From Hansfordia pulvinata (lineage: Eukaryota > Ascomycota > Sordariomycetes > Xylariales), in the NCBI GenBank assembly GCA_006538405.1, contig BJKQ01000002.1, forward strand, positions 2,294,001-2,358,000: a stretch of DNA of 64,000 nucleotides. The letters are read 5' to 3'. This document shows positions 11,366 to 24,060 of the stretch, one piece after another; position 1 is the first letter of the stretch, and each line of letters opens with the position of its first letter. The translations under genes and the position numbers were made by a program. The notes under the pieces were generated by a model. The model worked only from the letters and a program-made list of their open reading frames with translations. It did no database searches and had not been told where the DNA came from.

Positions 11366-14061
11366 TACGAGTAATCATACCTATCCAAAGATTTCAAGCG
11401 ACATACCACTATGCGAGTGCTCGCTCGCTCGATGCGAGTACATGTACGAGTATGTGTGCTGGAGGCGCACTGCTGAAAAAGGCGATCCATTGAAGGTTCC
11501 TTGAGGCACTCCCACTGCCTTAAGTACATCACGGTACATAGTTACCTGATCATGCTAAGATATGGATATTTGAGGAACTCGCTCGTAGCCAGAGTTCCAC
11601 ATAAACTCACTCGTAGCTAGATACCGGTGCAATCAGTCAGAAGATTGACGCACTGTGCGTACCTACCTGGCAGGTACGAGCAACTTGTGCATCCCCTGCA
11701 GGTTCCTCTGACATTGCTGGGACTACTCCCCTGAGCGACGAGACCCCCACACCACGGTACGAGTACTTCTTGCAGTTGGGGGCACTTGCCCTCTGGTGTG
11801 CGCGCAGAAACCAGCACAGAGAGCAGACAATTTCGGACACCCCGGATTGGACCTCTCAGCGTCGTCGCTGTCTCACTGCTCTCGCTCCAGTCTTCTCGCG
11901 CTCCTCTCGCTTGGGCTGTCTCCTCCAAAGACGAACCGGTTTGGTATGCAACGTGCCCACACCACATGGTCGATGCTCTCCTCCCTCCCATCCGCACCGT
12001 ACTCCGTGTTTGGCCCGCTCCGCAGACGTGACTGCGAGTGCTCTTACGAGTATGCTGCACTTCGCCCACCATCCTCGCGCCGTTCCTCCAAGACATGTCG
12101 ATAATCCACGCCGCCGCTGTTCGCCACTTGAGACCTGGAGAGAGACGGTTTCGCCTGTGCCTTGATTTCTACCCCAGACCGTCACCCCGTCTGATCAGCA
12201 AAGTGATGCGCGGCGCGCCCTTTCGCTCGACCACACCCTCCGGCTTACGAGTACTGGCCCCCCGGATGATCGGGTTTGCATCAAATTCCATCTCCTGCCC
12301 CAATGGGATTCTCAACGCCACCAAACTCTCATTGGACTGCCCGTCGCTGCTCCACCCCCGGTCCCAGGTCCCGCTGTGGCTTGACCCTTTCACTGACGAC
12401 CCGTCGACACGGCGCCGGCATCGCCCCTGCCCCTGCCCCCCGAGTGGCTTTTGCATCCGCGGCGCGGCTGGATATACATATAAGAACCGCACTATGAAGG
12501 CGTGCCGACGTGTGGAGGACCATGAAAATTCTCGAGCGATCGCGCAGAGCAATCAGGGAGAGGTTTCATCGCACTCCCCGGACGCGAGGCCCCGGTGGCC
12601 GGTCTATGCGCTCATACACGTACTCGATCTGCGCCAATGCGGTACGGACAATTCTCTACGATTAAGGGGGGACCAAGGCCCGGCCGGAAGTACTCGTACT
12701 GCCACTACCGCACCGCTGCGACTCCGACTGGGCGCGAGCATCCGTACAGAATAATCACCTGAGTATGGGCTACCAAACGGCGTGTGCGCGAGCTCGCCAC
12801 CAGCTAGCACAACTAGCGAATACACGTATCTGGATTCGCTCAGCCAACCTCCTTTGCACCTGAGCGCGCCCTGCCTGCTACGATATCTCACCGCCACTTG
12901 GATAGCATTGACTATTGGGTGATCTCACCAACCCCCCTGGAGATTTGGTTCAAGTCTAACCGGGGGAAGCTGGGGACCCTGTACCCGACCCTTGTCGACT
13001 AACAGCAGCCGTGGAGTTTTGACGATTTTTGCTTTTTATGGATTAGACTCGATATCATGAAAAGACGTGGACGGAACCACTAGGGTACAGTACTCGTACT
13101 CAAAGCCTGCATCGCGCACCTTGTCGCTGCTGCGCACTACGACTATCCATACACCACACGCGAAGAAGTAGCCTATCCCCGGTTTTTCACCGCGCAGCAG
13201 TACCGGCTCCTTGCATGGGGCCTGCATGGATATCTTGGCGCCCCTTCTGATGCTGAACAGTACTCGTACTACGGACCCCAGCAGTGTCTGAACGAGTATG
13301 CAAGGCCACTCCCGGCTCCTTTCGACTCCTACGCGATGGACTCCCAGCAGACTCGGAGAAAGGGGAAGCCTGCAAGGCACGACACGATGGAATCCCATCT
13401 TGGCCCCCCCTTTCCGCCCCAACCCACATGACAGCACGCCTAGTGCGTTCCGCATGCGATGACATGCCTGAAGGAATCTCTTGAATTCGCTGTCTGCCTT
13501 TGTTTATAGAAAAAAAAAACATGGGGCGCATCGATCGTCACGACCAAGCGTCTCCTTCTCTCATTGAAGGAAAAGGTTCCCGGCCACAACAGCAAAACGA
13601 TATAAAGATAGAAATCACAAAGACGACCTACAGCACGCCCTGAAAGGGATCCGTGCAGCAGCGGTTGGCGAGTTCCCACAAAACTAAAGCCACGCGACGG
13701 CAGCCAGACGAACCGCCGGTGCGGTGTCGAAAACCTTCTCGACAACAGCAAGGGAGATCATCGGCACTTAAGCGCACAGAGCTGTTTATATCACAAGATC
13801 GTCGGTCAACGTCGCGTGCGGCAGATTTAGAGTCTGGGGAGTACCTACGGGCCTGAAGATCAGGTACTCGTACGGGGGCACGGGGGGGAGCGTTGCCACG
13901 CGGGCGACTGACAGGTTGATCATGCCCACTGTGGTGGTCTGCCAAAAAGCTTAAACCGGTCTGCTCGTATGCGTACTCGCGCACATGGCTTCTTCGTTAT
14001 TACGATCATCTCCCGGCAACCCACGTCTAATTCAGGTCCGGCGGGCTTACAAGTACTCGTA
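11366..14061. repeat. Cluster of ten TACGAGTA/TACTCGTA words
   Basis: Copies start at 11366, 11445, 11758, 12045, 12246 (TACGAGTA) and 12691, 13091, 13261, 13865, 14054 (TACTCGTA). The first five all read on the + strand and the last five all on the - strand, so the cluster switches orientation once, near 12.5 kb. This is the densest long run of the word in the window. Confidence 0.85.
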
Positions 14062-14907
14062 CTAATGCGTGCCAGCAGGTCGGGGGAGCTGTGCACTGTT
14101 GGAGCCTGGCCGGCCGTGTCGCCGGCTCGTCAGAGTACCCGCCCCGTTTCTTACCTGCGGGAGCCCCCAGGCGCAGGCGAGGGCGATCTCCCGGCGGCCC
14201 GGCGGCCGTCGGCACCCTCCGAAACAGAGCCCGCGATGTGCAGCAACGAGCCATGATCTTCAGCTTCGGCTCGCACGTGGTTCCTAGCGGACCCCCATCT
14301 GCCTTTGCCTGGCTTTGTTTGCCTATCTTTCGCGACCAATTCATTCTTCGGGGTGTGGTCTGACCAGCCGCGGCAGGCCAGTATCAGGGTCAAGCCTTCT
14401 GACCCCCAAGGTCTACCACGCGGCCTGTCTGCCCCGGGTATTGCTGGTGAGAGCCTGCTCGTCCGTGTCCGCCTCCGGCGCCGCCGGCCGGCAGCCACGC
14501 CTGCTGGCAGCATGGCTTTTCCGCTCACCTACCAGCTGCCCCGGGAGCAAACGCTCCGTCCCTCCCCCCCCCCCCCCGTTGGAGCTGAGTTGAGCGGATC
14601 TATCGCACCTCCTTGCGGCGGGACCTCCGGGGCTCGGGCCTCTCTGTTCATGCCCTCCCACAGGCAGGGCTGCCTGACTTCGAGTTGGAGCAGGTGGTGG
14701 CTCTGTGCTGTGCGAAGGTTGAGAGTGCGGGTAAGCTGGCCTCACCTTGCCTCGTTTCGCCTCGCCTCGCTGTGCTCACTTGTTTGCAGGGATGGCCACT
14801 CTCCTAAGTGCTACCTCCGCCTGGGTAGTGTGCGTGTGCCTCTTGCGAGCACGGACACCGTGGCGGTGCTACATGGGCATGTGTGAGGGCGAGGGCGCGC
14901 GCACGCG

Positions 14908-14914
<7 letters not shown>

Positions 14915-14940
<26 letters not shown>
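14915..14940 (+). repeat. (GT)13 microsatellite
   Basis: Thirteen GT units preceded by a purine/pyrimidine-alternating GCGCGCGCACGCGTGTGTGC stretch. The combination has Z-DNA-forming potential. Confidence 0.9.
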
Positions 14941-14941
<1 letters not shown>

Positions 14942-15654
14942 GAGGGGCGGCAGAAAACAAATCCCGCTCCAGTCCAGATGGAATTCTGGACGGATCCATG
15001 CCCAGAGCAGAATTGCATGGTTGATTGTTGGGTGGCATCGGACGCTGGGGGCAGGGTGAACCCTGGAGACGAGCGCCGCGAGGACGGGATAGGGCCGCAC
15101 CGCATGGCGGGAGGCGGACGGGGTGCCGCTTCGAGGGTTTATCCTGCCACTTTCTTCGCGTCCTGGCAAGGGAAGGGGAATGTCGTGGCCCGGAGAGCTG
15201 ATGAGACCAGGGTGCGGGACCGCGGCGGTGGCATCTGTGATACTTCTCGTCCGTGCTCGACAGCCTTGCAACCTCAGGGTCTCTCCATGGCCGCTGCGAC
15301 AGGGCGAGCAGCCGGGTCACTTGATGGCGGGGTTTGACCCGAGCAGGGCGAAAGTGGAGGGGCCTGCTCAAGACGAGGCCAAGGGCTCCCGTCGAGGCAC
15401 GCCGGGTCACCATCACATCCTCGTGTTCAGAGACGCACGCTCCACAACATGTCTACTTGGAACACGGCTCGCCGTAGGTAGCCATGAAATATACAAAACA
15501 ACAAAGAATGGCTGGTTCCACTGCAACTAATAATTACGCCCAGAGTTCTTACTATACAGGCCCTCCACCATGCGCCTCCCCGTCCCTGTCAGTCAGAAGA
15601 GCCCCCAATCCGCCCCAGTTTGTTGATCTGGCCAAAAAAAAAAGGTCGATGGTA

Positions 15655-18600
15655 CTATAGTACGATGGCAAGCTCGGGCCTGTCGATGCCCTCCTCGTTC
15701 AGGTTCGGATAGTACGGGACCATCGAGTCGGCCCCAAAGACGTACGAGTCGTTGTATAGTCGCCAGTAGGGTTGGCGCACCTTGCGGGCTGGATGGAACA
15801 GGCCTGCCCACACGTAGTTCATGACCATGCCCGACCCGACGGCGACCCGAATTGCCTCGATAGCCTCCACGATCCTGTCGATGACATGCGGGCTGGTTTC
15901 GAAAAGATTGGGGTAGAGAAGGTTGAGCAGGTGAACCATGGCGTCCTCGCAGCCCAGGCCGACCACGCCCAGGGCAATGTGCTTGACCACCGAAGCCGCC
16001 GTCTGCCGGTGCACCTGGTCGCGGTCGATCAGGGCGTCTTCAAGCAGCGGCGTGACAGCGTAGACGTAGTCCTTGGCCATCTCCCCAATGTACTCGAACA
16101 GGAACGAAAGCGACTTCAGGACACCGTTCTGGACGTTCAGCTCGGGCACCCGGTACTCGTTCATCAGCGCCGGCAGGACCGTGAACGGGGCACAAGTCTC
16201 GGCGACGATGCCAATGGCGACGGCCGTGCACACGCGCGACTGGCGCTCCTGTACGCGCAGGTTGTTGAGAAGGGTAGCCAGAACGTCCTGCGGGCCGATG
16301 GCCTTGGCGATGAAGCCAAACGTGTTGTTGGCCGCTCTGCGAATGCCTTTCTTGTGGGCCTTGAGCATGTCCAGCAGTTCGAAGCAGATTCGCATCCACT
16401 CGCGAGCGTTGACACTCTCGGGGCCGCGGTCGGCAATGCGACCGACCAGGTCGATGGTGTTCTCCTGCACCTTTTCGTGCCTGTTACGGAGGATAGGGGT
16501 GAGGCGAGGCAGGAGGTCGCGGATCGGCGGCTGCATCTGGCTGATACCAACAACGGTGACAATAGACCGCAGCGCGCCGAGGATCGAGCCCAGGACCTCC
16601 GGGTATTCTTCGCCCAGATATTCGTAGAGAACAATACCCAGCTTGCCCATCAAGGCGTCCTCGCCACACTGCTTCATGACCATGGCGATGCGGGAGATCA
16701 GGTCGGCAGCCTGCTGACGAACAGTGGGCGACTTGTTGTTGAGCCTCCAGAGGATGGTGCTGACAATCTGGGGGAGATAAGGCTTGCACCTCGTGCCCAG
16801 GGCATTGACCACGGTGCCAAACCCGTTGAGCATGATGATGTCCTCGACACTTTGCTCCTGGAACGAGTGCAGGATACCATCGATCAAGCGCTCTTCCAGC
16901 CTCTCGCTCACGTCTGCCGCTCCAAGACTCGCCACCACCTTCTCCACCGTCTCCACGGTCATCTTCCGATACGCCTCGCTCTCATCCTTGAGGTTGGCGA
17001 CAATCCTCTCGATGATTTCGCTGACACCGACCTTCTGGCCGATGTCGACAGTCGTCTCCACCACCTGCTTGTAGTTCCGCTTGTCGAGAGCCATGCGCCT
17101 GACCCAGAAACTTTTGAAAAACTCGTCCAGGACATGCTCCTTGAGATACCCAGCAGTCACGCCCTCGGTGCTGGAGCACTGGCTGACAACCTTCAGGGTA
17201 ACCTTCTTCATCTCGTCATCTGGAGACGAGAATTCGCGAAGCAAAATCTCCATGATCTGGCTGGTGTAGTAATTCGCGTATTCTTCGTCCATCAGCGGCA
17301 CGATATAGCCAACAGCCTTCAAGTAGGCCGCAAGCCCCTTTCCTCTTTGCTTGCGCGCACCGGTCCACAGCGGGTTCAGAATGTCATCGAAACTCTCAAT
17401 ACCGTATGGGTTCGATGCCTCGGCCAGGGCCGCGATGGCCAGACTCGTGACGGTGCGGACTTTGGTCTGCTCGTCGTTCAGATTGGGACCAATGCAGTCG
17501 ACAAGGCCCTTGAGATGTGGCAAGACGGCACAGCCCATGAGAATGGGAATCTGCTGGACAATCTTGACACCGGTGTGGCGAGCTTGCCATGATTTCTTGC
17601 TTCGGCAAACAGCTCGCAGAAAGGGCAGCAAGGCGGGGATGCCGAGGGCCGACGCCACGACTGCAAAGGCACGCGCCGTCGTGTTCCGCACGTACTCATC
17701 GACGTGATCGATATCCGGCCGCATTGTGCTGATCATGGTGGCAAGGCCGGCCGCCTTGCTGAGGTTGGAAATGATTTCGCGGCCCTCAACGCGAGCATAG
17801 TAGTCTTGGTCGATGAGGAGCGGTTCGATGACGACCAGGATCTTGTGGACGTAGGGCCTGACCAGGTCGTCGAGCTTGTAGAGAACGCGGTCGATGACCT
17901 TGACAAGCAAATGGCGTTCCTGATCTTCTAGGGTCTTCTCCATCAGGAGTGGTAGAATTTGGTTGAAAAGGGGCCCGGCGCCAAAGTTGCGTGCATTGTC
18001 CGTGAGCTGGCGAAGGGCCGTCTTCCTCATAGGGGGCGTTCCATTCTTCACTTTGAGCAGCAGACGCATTATCTTCCGCTCCTTGAGCTCATCAACAGTG
18101 AGCGCGTTCTCGTCCGAGCCGTCGGTCAGTTTTCCAAAGTAGGCCATGTCCTCGGCCTTGAAAAACTGCAGATCACCAACTCCAGGTATTTCCTTGGGCA
18201 TCTGCGACATTCCGACACGCCCGCTATCAGGCTCTTGCATCATGAAGCCGCCGGCAGGCAATGGCGTCTGAGGAACTCTGTGAATAGGTGCCGCACCTCC
18301 GTAACCCGGCGGAGGGTTCAGGACCTTGTAACCCTGGTCATGCCCTGGGAGCAGGGCATCGAGCTCCTCATCGCTCAGCACGCCAGCAGGCGCGGCGACG
18401 TCGGTACCGAAGGAGGGCGTAGCGCTTGCTCCCAACTGCGAATTGTGCACGGGGGTCGCCAGACCACTGTTGCCGACGGGCGTCGCGGATGGAGCTTGGT
18501 CCCATCGGGATCGTTTCTTGGCTCCATCAACTGCGCCCGGGAGAGCAGGGGCCTGGTCCCATCTCGAACGCTTGGTCTTGGCCTCGGGTTCGGGAGCAGG

Positions 18601-19308
18601 GTCGTCGAGAGCGGTAGAGGAGACATCCCATCTCTTCTTGCGCTTGCGTCCGGAAGCGGCGGCCTCGGTCGAGCCAGCGTCCGCATTCTCCTTGTCGCCG
18701 TCGGCAGCGCCGTTCTGTAGAGTGGGCTGGTGCTCGTTTCCTTCATCCCTGCCTTCACGTTTGGCCTGGATGGCCTGTCTGACGCGCTCCTCTTCCCGCT
18801 CGATTTCACGGGATTCCATGATGTCTCGGTAGGTGGCGCCGTTCTCGGAGGCGCCAGCTTGGCGATTGGCAGCGAAAGCATCGGACCGGGTCGGGGTGAG
18901 CACGCGATCGAAGCGACGCTTTTGATAGTCGGACTCGCGGTCGACGATGCGCGAGCTGTTCTCGCCGCGGCCGGCGAAAGGGTCATCCTCCTCGACGCCG
19001 TTTCCGTGAGCGAACTCGTCGATCTGGGAGCGGGTCGCAGTGTACTGGCCGACTAGACGCCGCGAGTTGTCGGCGTCCTGCATGTCATCGTCGTCGCCAT
19101 CATCGGCGGGGAGGGTGGTGAGGTAGCCGGCGTACTTGTCGCCGCCATCGCGATCGTAGAGGTCGGTGTCGAAGGAGTCGGTGAGCTTGGCCTTGGAAGA
19201 GGTAGAGTTTTGGGATGTGTCCTTGGAGCGGGCGCCCTGCCTGGCGGCAGCGGCCTCGTTGCGCTCGCGCTGGAGCTTCTGCACGGCCTCGAAGTCAGCG
19301 TCCGACAT
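15655..19308 (-). CDS. SF3B1: Splicing factor 3B subunit 1 (SF3B1 / Hsh155 / Prp10)
   Basis: Core scaffold of the U2 snRNP SF3b complex, which clamps the branch-site/U2 duplex in the nucleus. One uninterrupted exon encodes about 1217 residues, in line with other SF3B1 proteins. The disordered N-terminus carries three U2AF-ligand-type RWD motifs preceded by Lys/Arg (about residues 226, 249 and 268: [26 protein letters not shown]). From about residue 430 to the end are HEAT repeats. The segment DEQTKVRT holds the lysine equivalent to human K700, a cancer hotspot. The segment [13 protein letters not shown], which lines the pladienolide site in human SF3B1, is identical. The C-terminus has the family motif [10 protein letters not shown]. 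The ATG at 19308 is the first in frame and gives the family's MSDADFEAV start. The gene is divergent from the helicase at 19970. No intron or frame break is seen. Confidence 0.98.
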   Translation of the reverse strand: MSDADFEAVQKLQRERNEAAAARQGARSKDTSQNSTSSKAKLTDSFDTDLYDRDGGDKYAGYLTTLPADDGDDDDMQDADNSRRLVGQYTATRSQIDEFAHGNGVEEDDPFAGRGENSSRIVDRESDYQKRRFDRVLTPTRSDAFAANRQAGASENGATYRDIMESREIEREEERVRQAIQAKREGRDEGNEHQPTLQNGAADGDKENADAGSTEAAASGRKRKKRWDVSSTALDDPAPEPEAKTKRSRWDQAPALPGAVDGAKKRSRWDQAPSATPVGNSGLATPVHNSQLGASATPSFGTDVAAPAGVLSDEELDALLPGHDQGYKVLNPPPGYGGAAPIHRVPQTPLPAGGFMMQEPDSGRVGMSQMPKEIPGVGDLQFFKAEDMAYFGKLTDGSDENALTVDELKERKIMRLLLKVKNGTPPMRKTALRQLTDNARNFGAGPLFNQILPLLMEKTLEDQERHLLVKVIDRVLYKLDDLVRPYVHKILVVIEPLLIDQDYYARVEGREIISNLSKAAGLATMISTMRPDIDHVDEYVRNTTARAFAVVASALGIPALLPFLRAVCRSKKSWQARHTGVKIVQQIPILMGCAVLPHLKGLVDCIGPNLNDEQTKVRTVTSLAIAALAEASNPYGIESFDDILNPLWTGARKQRGKGLAAYLKAVGYIVPLMDEEYANYYTSQIMEILLREFSSPDDEMKKVTLKVVSQCSSTEGVTAGYLKEHVLDEFFKSFWVRRMALDKRNYKQVVETTVDIGQKVGVSEIIERIVANLKDESEAYRKMTVETVEKVVASLGAADVSERLEERLIDGILHSFQEQSVEDIIMLNGFGTVVNALGTRCKPYLPQIVSTILWRLNNKSPTVRQQAADLISRIAMVMKQCGEDALMGKLGIVLYEYLGEEYPEVLGSILGALRSIVTVVGISQMQPPIRDLLPRLTPILRNRHEKVQENTIDLVGRIADRGPESVNAREWMRICFELLDMLKAHKKGIRRAANNTFGFIAKAIGPQDVLATLLNNLRVQERQSRVCTAVAIGIVAETCAPFTVLPALMNEYRVPELNVQNGVLKSLSFLFEYIGEMAKDYVYAVTPLLEDALIDRDQVHRQTAASVVKHIALGVVGLGCEDAMVHLLNLLYPNLFETSPHVIDRIVEAIEAIRVAVGSGMVMNYVWAGLFHPARKVRQPYWRLYNDSYVFGADSMVPYYPNLNEEGIDRPELAIVL

Positions 19309-19969
19309 GGTGAAGCGCGCTGTCGGAAGCAGCAATCATGACCTTCCGGGTGCTGATGCGTGCTCACGGTGCGCCGCGGCAGCTTGAGTAGACGGCGCGA
19401 GGATTTCTGGACGGTGTACGGCGGGGTCGGGAATGGGATGGCGATGGCAATGGCGATGGGACAGCTAATGGATGGGTTGACGTTGGCCGGTAGCAGTGGT
19501 CGGTCATCGAAGATTTCCGTGCATTTCCCACGCCAGGAAAGGCATGCGCCGCTACGACGCGACTTGGGCTACTGCGGAGCGCCTGCCTTGCATGGCGGTA
19601 CGGAGTACTTTGCGGCCGTACCTCGTACGAGTCCGAACTAATCGTATCCGCCTTAGATGACTACGCGCAGGTACCTACTGCCTAGCGAGTACCTCCAGTA
19701 CTGTAGGTAGGCATCTGCGGGTAGGCAGCGCCTGCCAGTCGTGCGTTTGTACCTGGTAGTGACGAGTACATTACCTGGATATATCTGTTATTGGCACCGT
19801 TCTGTACTGATTGGACCGGACCCGAGGCTTTCTGGGCTGTACTCGGCTGCTGCGAGACACTGCCGTAACGACGATGACTCAGGCGCCGAGCTGATCAGAC
19901 GACCAAGACGAATAGCTTCACCATCCCCATCTACTCGTATGCTGACTTACACTGCGGGAGCTATGTGCT
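19309..19969. promoter_or_regulatory. Divergent promoter region between SF3B1 and the HELQ-like helicase
   Basis: These 661 bp separate two head-to-head genes and must contain both promoters. The half next to SF3B1 is G-rich with GATGG/GGCAATG repeats (19430-19475). The middle holds GGTACGGAGTACTT (about 19598), a word common in fungal intergenic DNA, and several GTAGGTA/TACCTA words (19670-19720). TACTCGTA lies at 19932, 38 nt before the helicase ATG. There is no clear TATA box. Confidence 0.6.
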
Positions 19970-22900
19970 ATGGACTACCGACAGGGTAGCCTGCACAAGA
20001 CGACACTCCAGTCCGTCACTGTGCAGCAAAGCACTACTCTGGCCGGGGTCAAGCGATCCCACGCGCACGTTGCTCCTGGACCCGTCGCCGAGCTCGACAA
20101 CACCGCCGCAGTACCATCGGCGCATCCGCCACGATTCCAGCAGCCCCAGAAGCCACAGCAGCCGAGGCTGTTTGCCAGTAAAATCGTCGCTCTCGAACCG
20201 GCCAGCACACCCCAGGTTTCCGAATACTCGCAGAGAAGAGCAGCGGCAGCAACACCATCTGGTGTCCTCGACCGAGCCTTGCTTCTGTCCCATCCCAGAT
20301 ATGCCCTCCCCTCGACTCTGGTAGACAACCTTGCTTCGCTAGGCATCAACGAGATATACCCCTGGCAGAAACAGTGCTTGATGGGTCCAGGCCTCCTAAA
20401 TGGGTCCAAGAACCTCGTGTACACCGCTCCCACGGGCGGGGGGAAGTCGCTCGTCGCCGATGTTCTCATGTTGAAGAGGGTTCTCGAGACCAAGCACGCA
20501 AAGGCTCTCCTCGTGCTTCCTTACGTTGCTCTTGTCCAGGAAAAGGTCCGCTGGCTACGCAGCGTGGTCCAGGACGTGAAGCAGAAGGCAAGCGAGGATG
20601 GGTCCGATAAGAAGAGGCCGGGCCTGTGGCAGCGCCGCCCGGACGAAGACAACATCCGCGTGGTCGGTTTTTTTGGCGGCGGGAAAGTTAGGGCAACTTG
20701 GTCTGACTTTGATATTGGTGTCTGCACCTTCGAGAAGGTGTGTCGCCTTGCCTTGCGTCCTGTCTATAGTCCTCTCTGATGATTTCTCCCCCAGGCCAAC
20801 ACACTCCTGAACACCGCCATTGGGGACTGTAATATCACAGATCTCCGTGCCGTGGTGCTCGATGAACTGCACATGGTTGACGACGACCACCGTGGGTATC
20901 TGATGGAGCTCATGGCCACTAAGCTTCTGACTCTGGACCATAACGTTCAGATCGTCGGAATGAGTGCTACATTGCCGGTGAGTGATGTCTGACTGTCAGC
21001 TTCGGGTGCAACTTCTGGCTTATTGACCGGGGTAGAACATTGAAATACTCTCTAGCTGGCTGGATGCGCACATCTACTCCACCTTCTATCGCCCGGTCCC
21101 GATAGAGGAGCACTTGGTGCACGAGGGTAGCATCTATGCTGCTTCCAGCACGAAGATCCTGCTCAAAACCGCTACGCAACTCGGATCTCGTACGGCAACG
21201 CAACAGGTGCACAATGAACCCATCAGGAGGATCGAGAGCAGCACGCACAAAGAGCTTCAAGATCCAGTCATGAATGCTGTGGTGTCGCTTGCGAACGAGA
21301 CAGCTCGCTCGGGCTATGGTGCGCTCATCTTCTGCAGCAGCAGGGACGGATGTGAACTCGACTCGCGTCTAATCGGCCGTGTCCTTGCCTCGTCTCACTC
21401 GGTGGGTGCGGATGTCGTTGAAAAGAGACAAAGCCTCATCGGCGACTTGCAAAGCCTGCCCACTGGCTTGGATCCGACTTTGGCCGAGACGGTCCCTACA
21501 GGCGTGGGATTCCACCACGCCGGCCTCACTACCGAAGAGAGGGACCTGATCGCGAACGCCTACGACACTGGCATCCTCAAGGTGATAGTGGCCACCTGCT
21601 CTCTGGCCGCGGGGATCAACCTGCCGGCACGCAGGGTCATTCTACATGGGGCCCGGATGGGGCGGGACCTCGTCGGGCCCTCGATGCTTCGCCAGATGCG
21701 GGGGCGTGCTGGGAGGAAAGGGAAAGACGAGGTGGGAGAGACGTATCTCTGTTGCCGAAAAGCCGACCTGGAAGCCATCGTGGACATAATGCACGCCGAG
21801 CTGCCCGAGATCAGCAGCGGGCTGATGACCGAAAAGCAGCGCATTCAGCGAGCACTGTTGGAAACCATTGCCATCAGGCTTGCCGAGTCGAGGGATGCCG
21901 TTGCCGAGTCCATCAATAGGTCTCTCCTGAGTCAGACATCCTCGGAAGAGGAAATCCAAGAACACATCCACTCTGGACTGAAAGGACTCCTTGATATGGG
22001 GTTCATTGAAGAGGCAGAGCCCAGCACTTACTCTGCCACGAGGCTTGGGGAGGCCGTGGTCGCCTCGGCGCTCGAGCCCGAGGATGGGGCATTTGTTCAC
22101 CGCGAGATGCTGAAGGCCCTGCGAGCCTTCGTCATGGACGGCGAGCTTCATGTCCTGTACACCTTCACGCCAGTCCAAGACCTTTCGGTCAACGTGAACT
22201 GGCAGGCCTTTAGGAAGGAGGTAGACAGGTTGGATGACAGCGACCTGCGCGTCATGGCATTTCTTGGCTTGAAACCGGCACAAGTCAACCGAATGTGAGT
22301 GAAGGCAGGATATGTTCGGATCATCAGGAAAGTTGACAGCCCACAGGGCCCAGGGCGGGACTCTCAGGGAGACGACGCCCGAAGAGCGGGAAACATCACG
22401 GGTCTACCGTCGCTTTTACCTGGCACTGCAGCTCAGGGATCTCTGCAACGAGGTTCCCATTCATGTGGTTGCTCGCAAGTTTGACATGCCGCGAGGCACA
22501 GTGCAAACACTGGCGCAGACCTGCCAGGGGTTCGCAGCAGGCATGATCAAGTTCTGCGACCGGATGGGGTGGGGGTGAGTTGTCCGAGTCCAAGCCTTTA
22601 CGACGGTGATGGGGATGCGGCACGCAGCTGACGACCAGCAGAGCAATGGCTGCCATGCTGGACCACTTCTCAGACAGGCTGCAAGCCGGCGCAAGGTCTG
22701 ATCTTCTGGACCTGGCCAGGATTACGTTTGTCAAGAGCCGGACCGCCCGAGTCTTCTACGAAAACGGGTTCAAGTCTGTTGCAGCAGTTGCCAACGCAGA
22801 CGCGAGAGAGCTTGTTCCGGTACTGATGCAGGTGAGTGTCGAGTGACTAGACGGGTACTCTTGGTGTGATGAACCGGGCAGGGAAAAAAGCTGAATGATT

Positions 22901-23105
22901 CCCAGGCACAACCAACAAAGGTGCGGCTCAAAGCGGACAATGAAACCAAGTACGAGGAAAAGCTACTGGCCAAGGCCAGCGTCATTGTCGAGTCTGCATC
23001 CAGACTATGGCGTAGGTGGCCTTGCAACATGGTGAAACTCTAGGCGCTTACATCTGAACAGAAATCGAACAACAACAATCGGTTTTGGAAAGCCTGGATA
23101 TGTGA
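19970..23105 (+). CDS. HELQ/POLQ-type superfamily 2 DNA helicase without a polymerase domain
   Basis: Predicted 3'-5' DNA helicase of the HELQ / POLQ-helicase (Mus308) group, acting in repair of stalled forks and crosslinks. Seven exons are inferred: 19970-20737, 20795-20977, 21036-22294, 22347-22574, 22642-22831, 22906-23011 and 23062-23105, about 925 residues. Visible motifs are APTGGGKS (Walker A, about 153-160), DELH (about 279-282), MSATLP (about 312-317), GVGFHHAGL, ATCSLAAGINLPAR and QMRGRAGRKG (motif VI). The C-terminal part has the family blocks YRRFYLALQLRDLCNEVPIH and QTLAQTCQGFAAGMIKFC. The short last exon ends in SLDM, and no family-A polymerase domain follows. The exon 4-5 acceptor could be 22638 or 22641; both keep frame. 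The N-terminal 95 residues are low complexity. HELQ versus a POLQ-helicase paralogue cannot be settled without a tree. Confidence 0.92.
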
Positions 23106-24060
23106 AGAGGAAGAAAGATGACTCCGATGATGATGATGACTCCGATTATTACGCGGGGCCGGCGCAGCAGGGGTTTCCAGGAACCCAGCCGCCAACACGA
23201 CCTTGGCAGGCGGGAGGCGGGCGGTGAAACCCAAGGGTGGTCAGTGTGACATGGAATCCAAGTCGCTCCCAGGTGGATCGGATGCGGGGGATTTGAGGCC
23301 TGCGTGAGCATGCGAATCGTTGAGAAGATCTGCGAAGAGGGTGATCGTGGATGATGAAAGAAACTGGCCACACCCGCGGGGGCCGAATCCGTCGTGTGTT
23401 CTGTTTGGCAGGTTCGCGAGGGACATACGAGTAACTCGACAGCCAGAGAAACATGGTCGCGCGTAGGTACCTAGGTATCTAAGGTACTGGCAGCACCAAT
23501 CGTGGGCCGTTCGGCCGACTGTGCCCAGCAGCTCGCCTCTACCACCCGCAGTATGTACCTATCAGGCTCTTAGGTACCGTGTACTTCGTCAACTTAGCAC
23601 GGACCCATCCATGGCTTTCAGTCACAGCCGTAACCCGCGCCGACCTGCAGGCGGCCGTAGCAGCGACCGGACGGGACTGCGCACCGTAAACGGCTGTACG
23701 AGTAGCGTGTCCGTAACCAACCGCGTGGGCGACCCGGATCGGACCGTTTGTTGCATTATCTGGTATGTAGCTTGCTGGTGCCATTCAACCGCTTTCCAAG
23801 ACTTGCACCATCGTTGCCCTGCAACGGCACCAGCGATCTCCCACCCCCTTGCACCAATATACTTTACTCGTCCTGGTCAACCTGCACACCGCCCCCAAGT
23901 CAAAAGCCAGGAAGACCAACGAGTGTACGACAAAGGCAAGGCAAAAAAGAAAAGCACGGCATCCCTGCCAGTTCAGCACCTCGGCCCCACTCCCAACGAC
24001 CGACCTGCAGGCCAGGCACCGGCCCAGAGAAAGAAAGACAGGCAAAGCAAAGGAACTGCC
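23106..24060. other. Intergenic region between the helicase and the G-patch gene
   Basis: It holds the 3' end of the helicase transcript and the promoter of the gene at 24061. TACGAGTA words lie at 23416 and 23697, and TAGGTACCTAGGTA-type sequence at about 23464-23480. The open frame of the downstream gene runs back to 23521 without a stop. The upstream part (Ser/Arg/Pro/Gln-rich, with no acidic GPATCH11-like start) looks like leader rather than protein. Confidence 0.5.

Larger units (their letters stand above)
2824..15654. other. Gene-poor intergenic block (12.8 kb) with simple repeats and TACGAGTA words
   Basis: I see no conserved protein, tRNA or transposon here. Bases 2824 to about 3560 are T-rich and probably hold the 3' UTR of the FlbC-like gene, with a possible poly(A) signal AATAAA at 2994-2999. 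The rest is not AT-rich, so it does not look like classical RIP-degraded repeat DNA. Open frames of 60-240 codons occur in all frames but look compositional: Arg/Pro/Ser-rich, overlapping on both strands, with no motifs. The block contains (GAC)8 at 5790, (AC)16 at 9404, (CAG)9 at 10199, (GGC)8 at 10567 and (GT)13 at 14915. It also carries 23 copies of TACGAGTA/TACTCGTA. Confidence 0.6.

Noticed and set aside
12038..12754. A 238-codon open frame in the gene-poor block
   Set aside because: Arg/Pro/Ser-rich with no motif, overlapped by open frames on the other strand, and containing TACGAGTA/TACTCGTA words that otherwise avoid coding sequence.
12900..12985. Possible tRNA B box (GGTTCAAGTC)
   Set aside because: The T stem has a mismatch and a G-T pair, and no A box or acceptor stem can be built around it.
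15772..17592. A 606-codon open frame on the + strand
   Set aside because: It lies wholly antisense to SF3B1, is His/Asp/Val-rich and has no domain. It is the mirror of a conserved GC-rich coding frame.
23521..24060. N-terminal extension of the G-patch protein frame
   Set aside because: The upstream 180 codons have no family similarity and contain a TACGAGTA word, which otherwise avoids exons. The acidic MAGEEEDEDD start fits GPATCH11 proteins.
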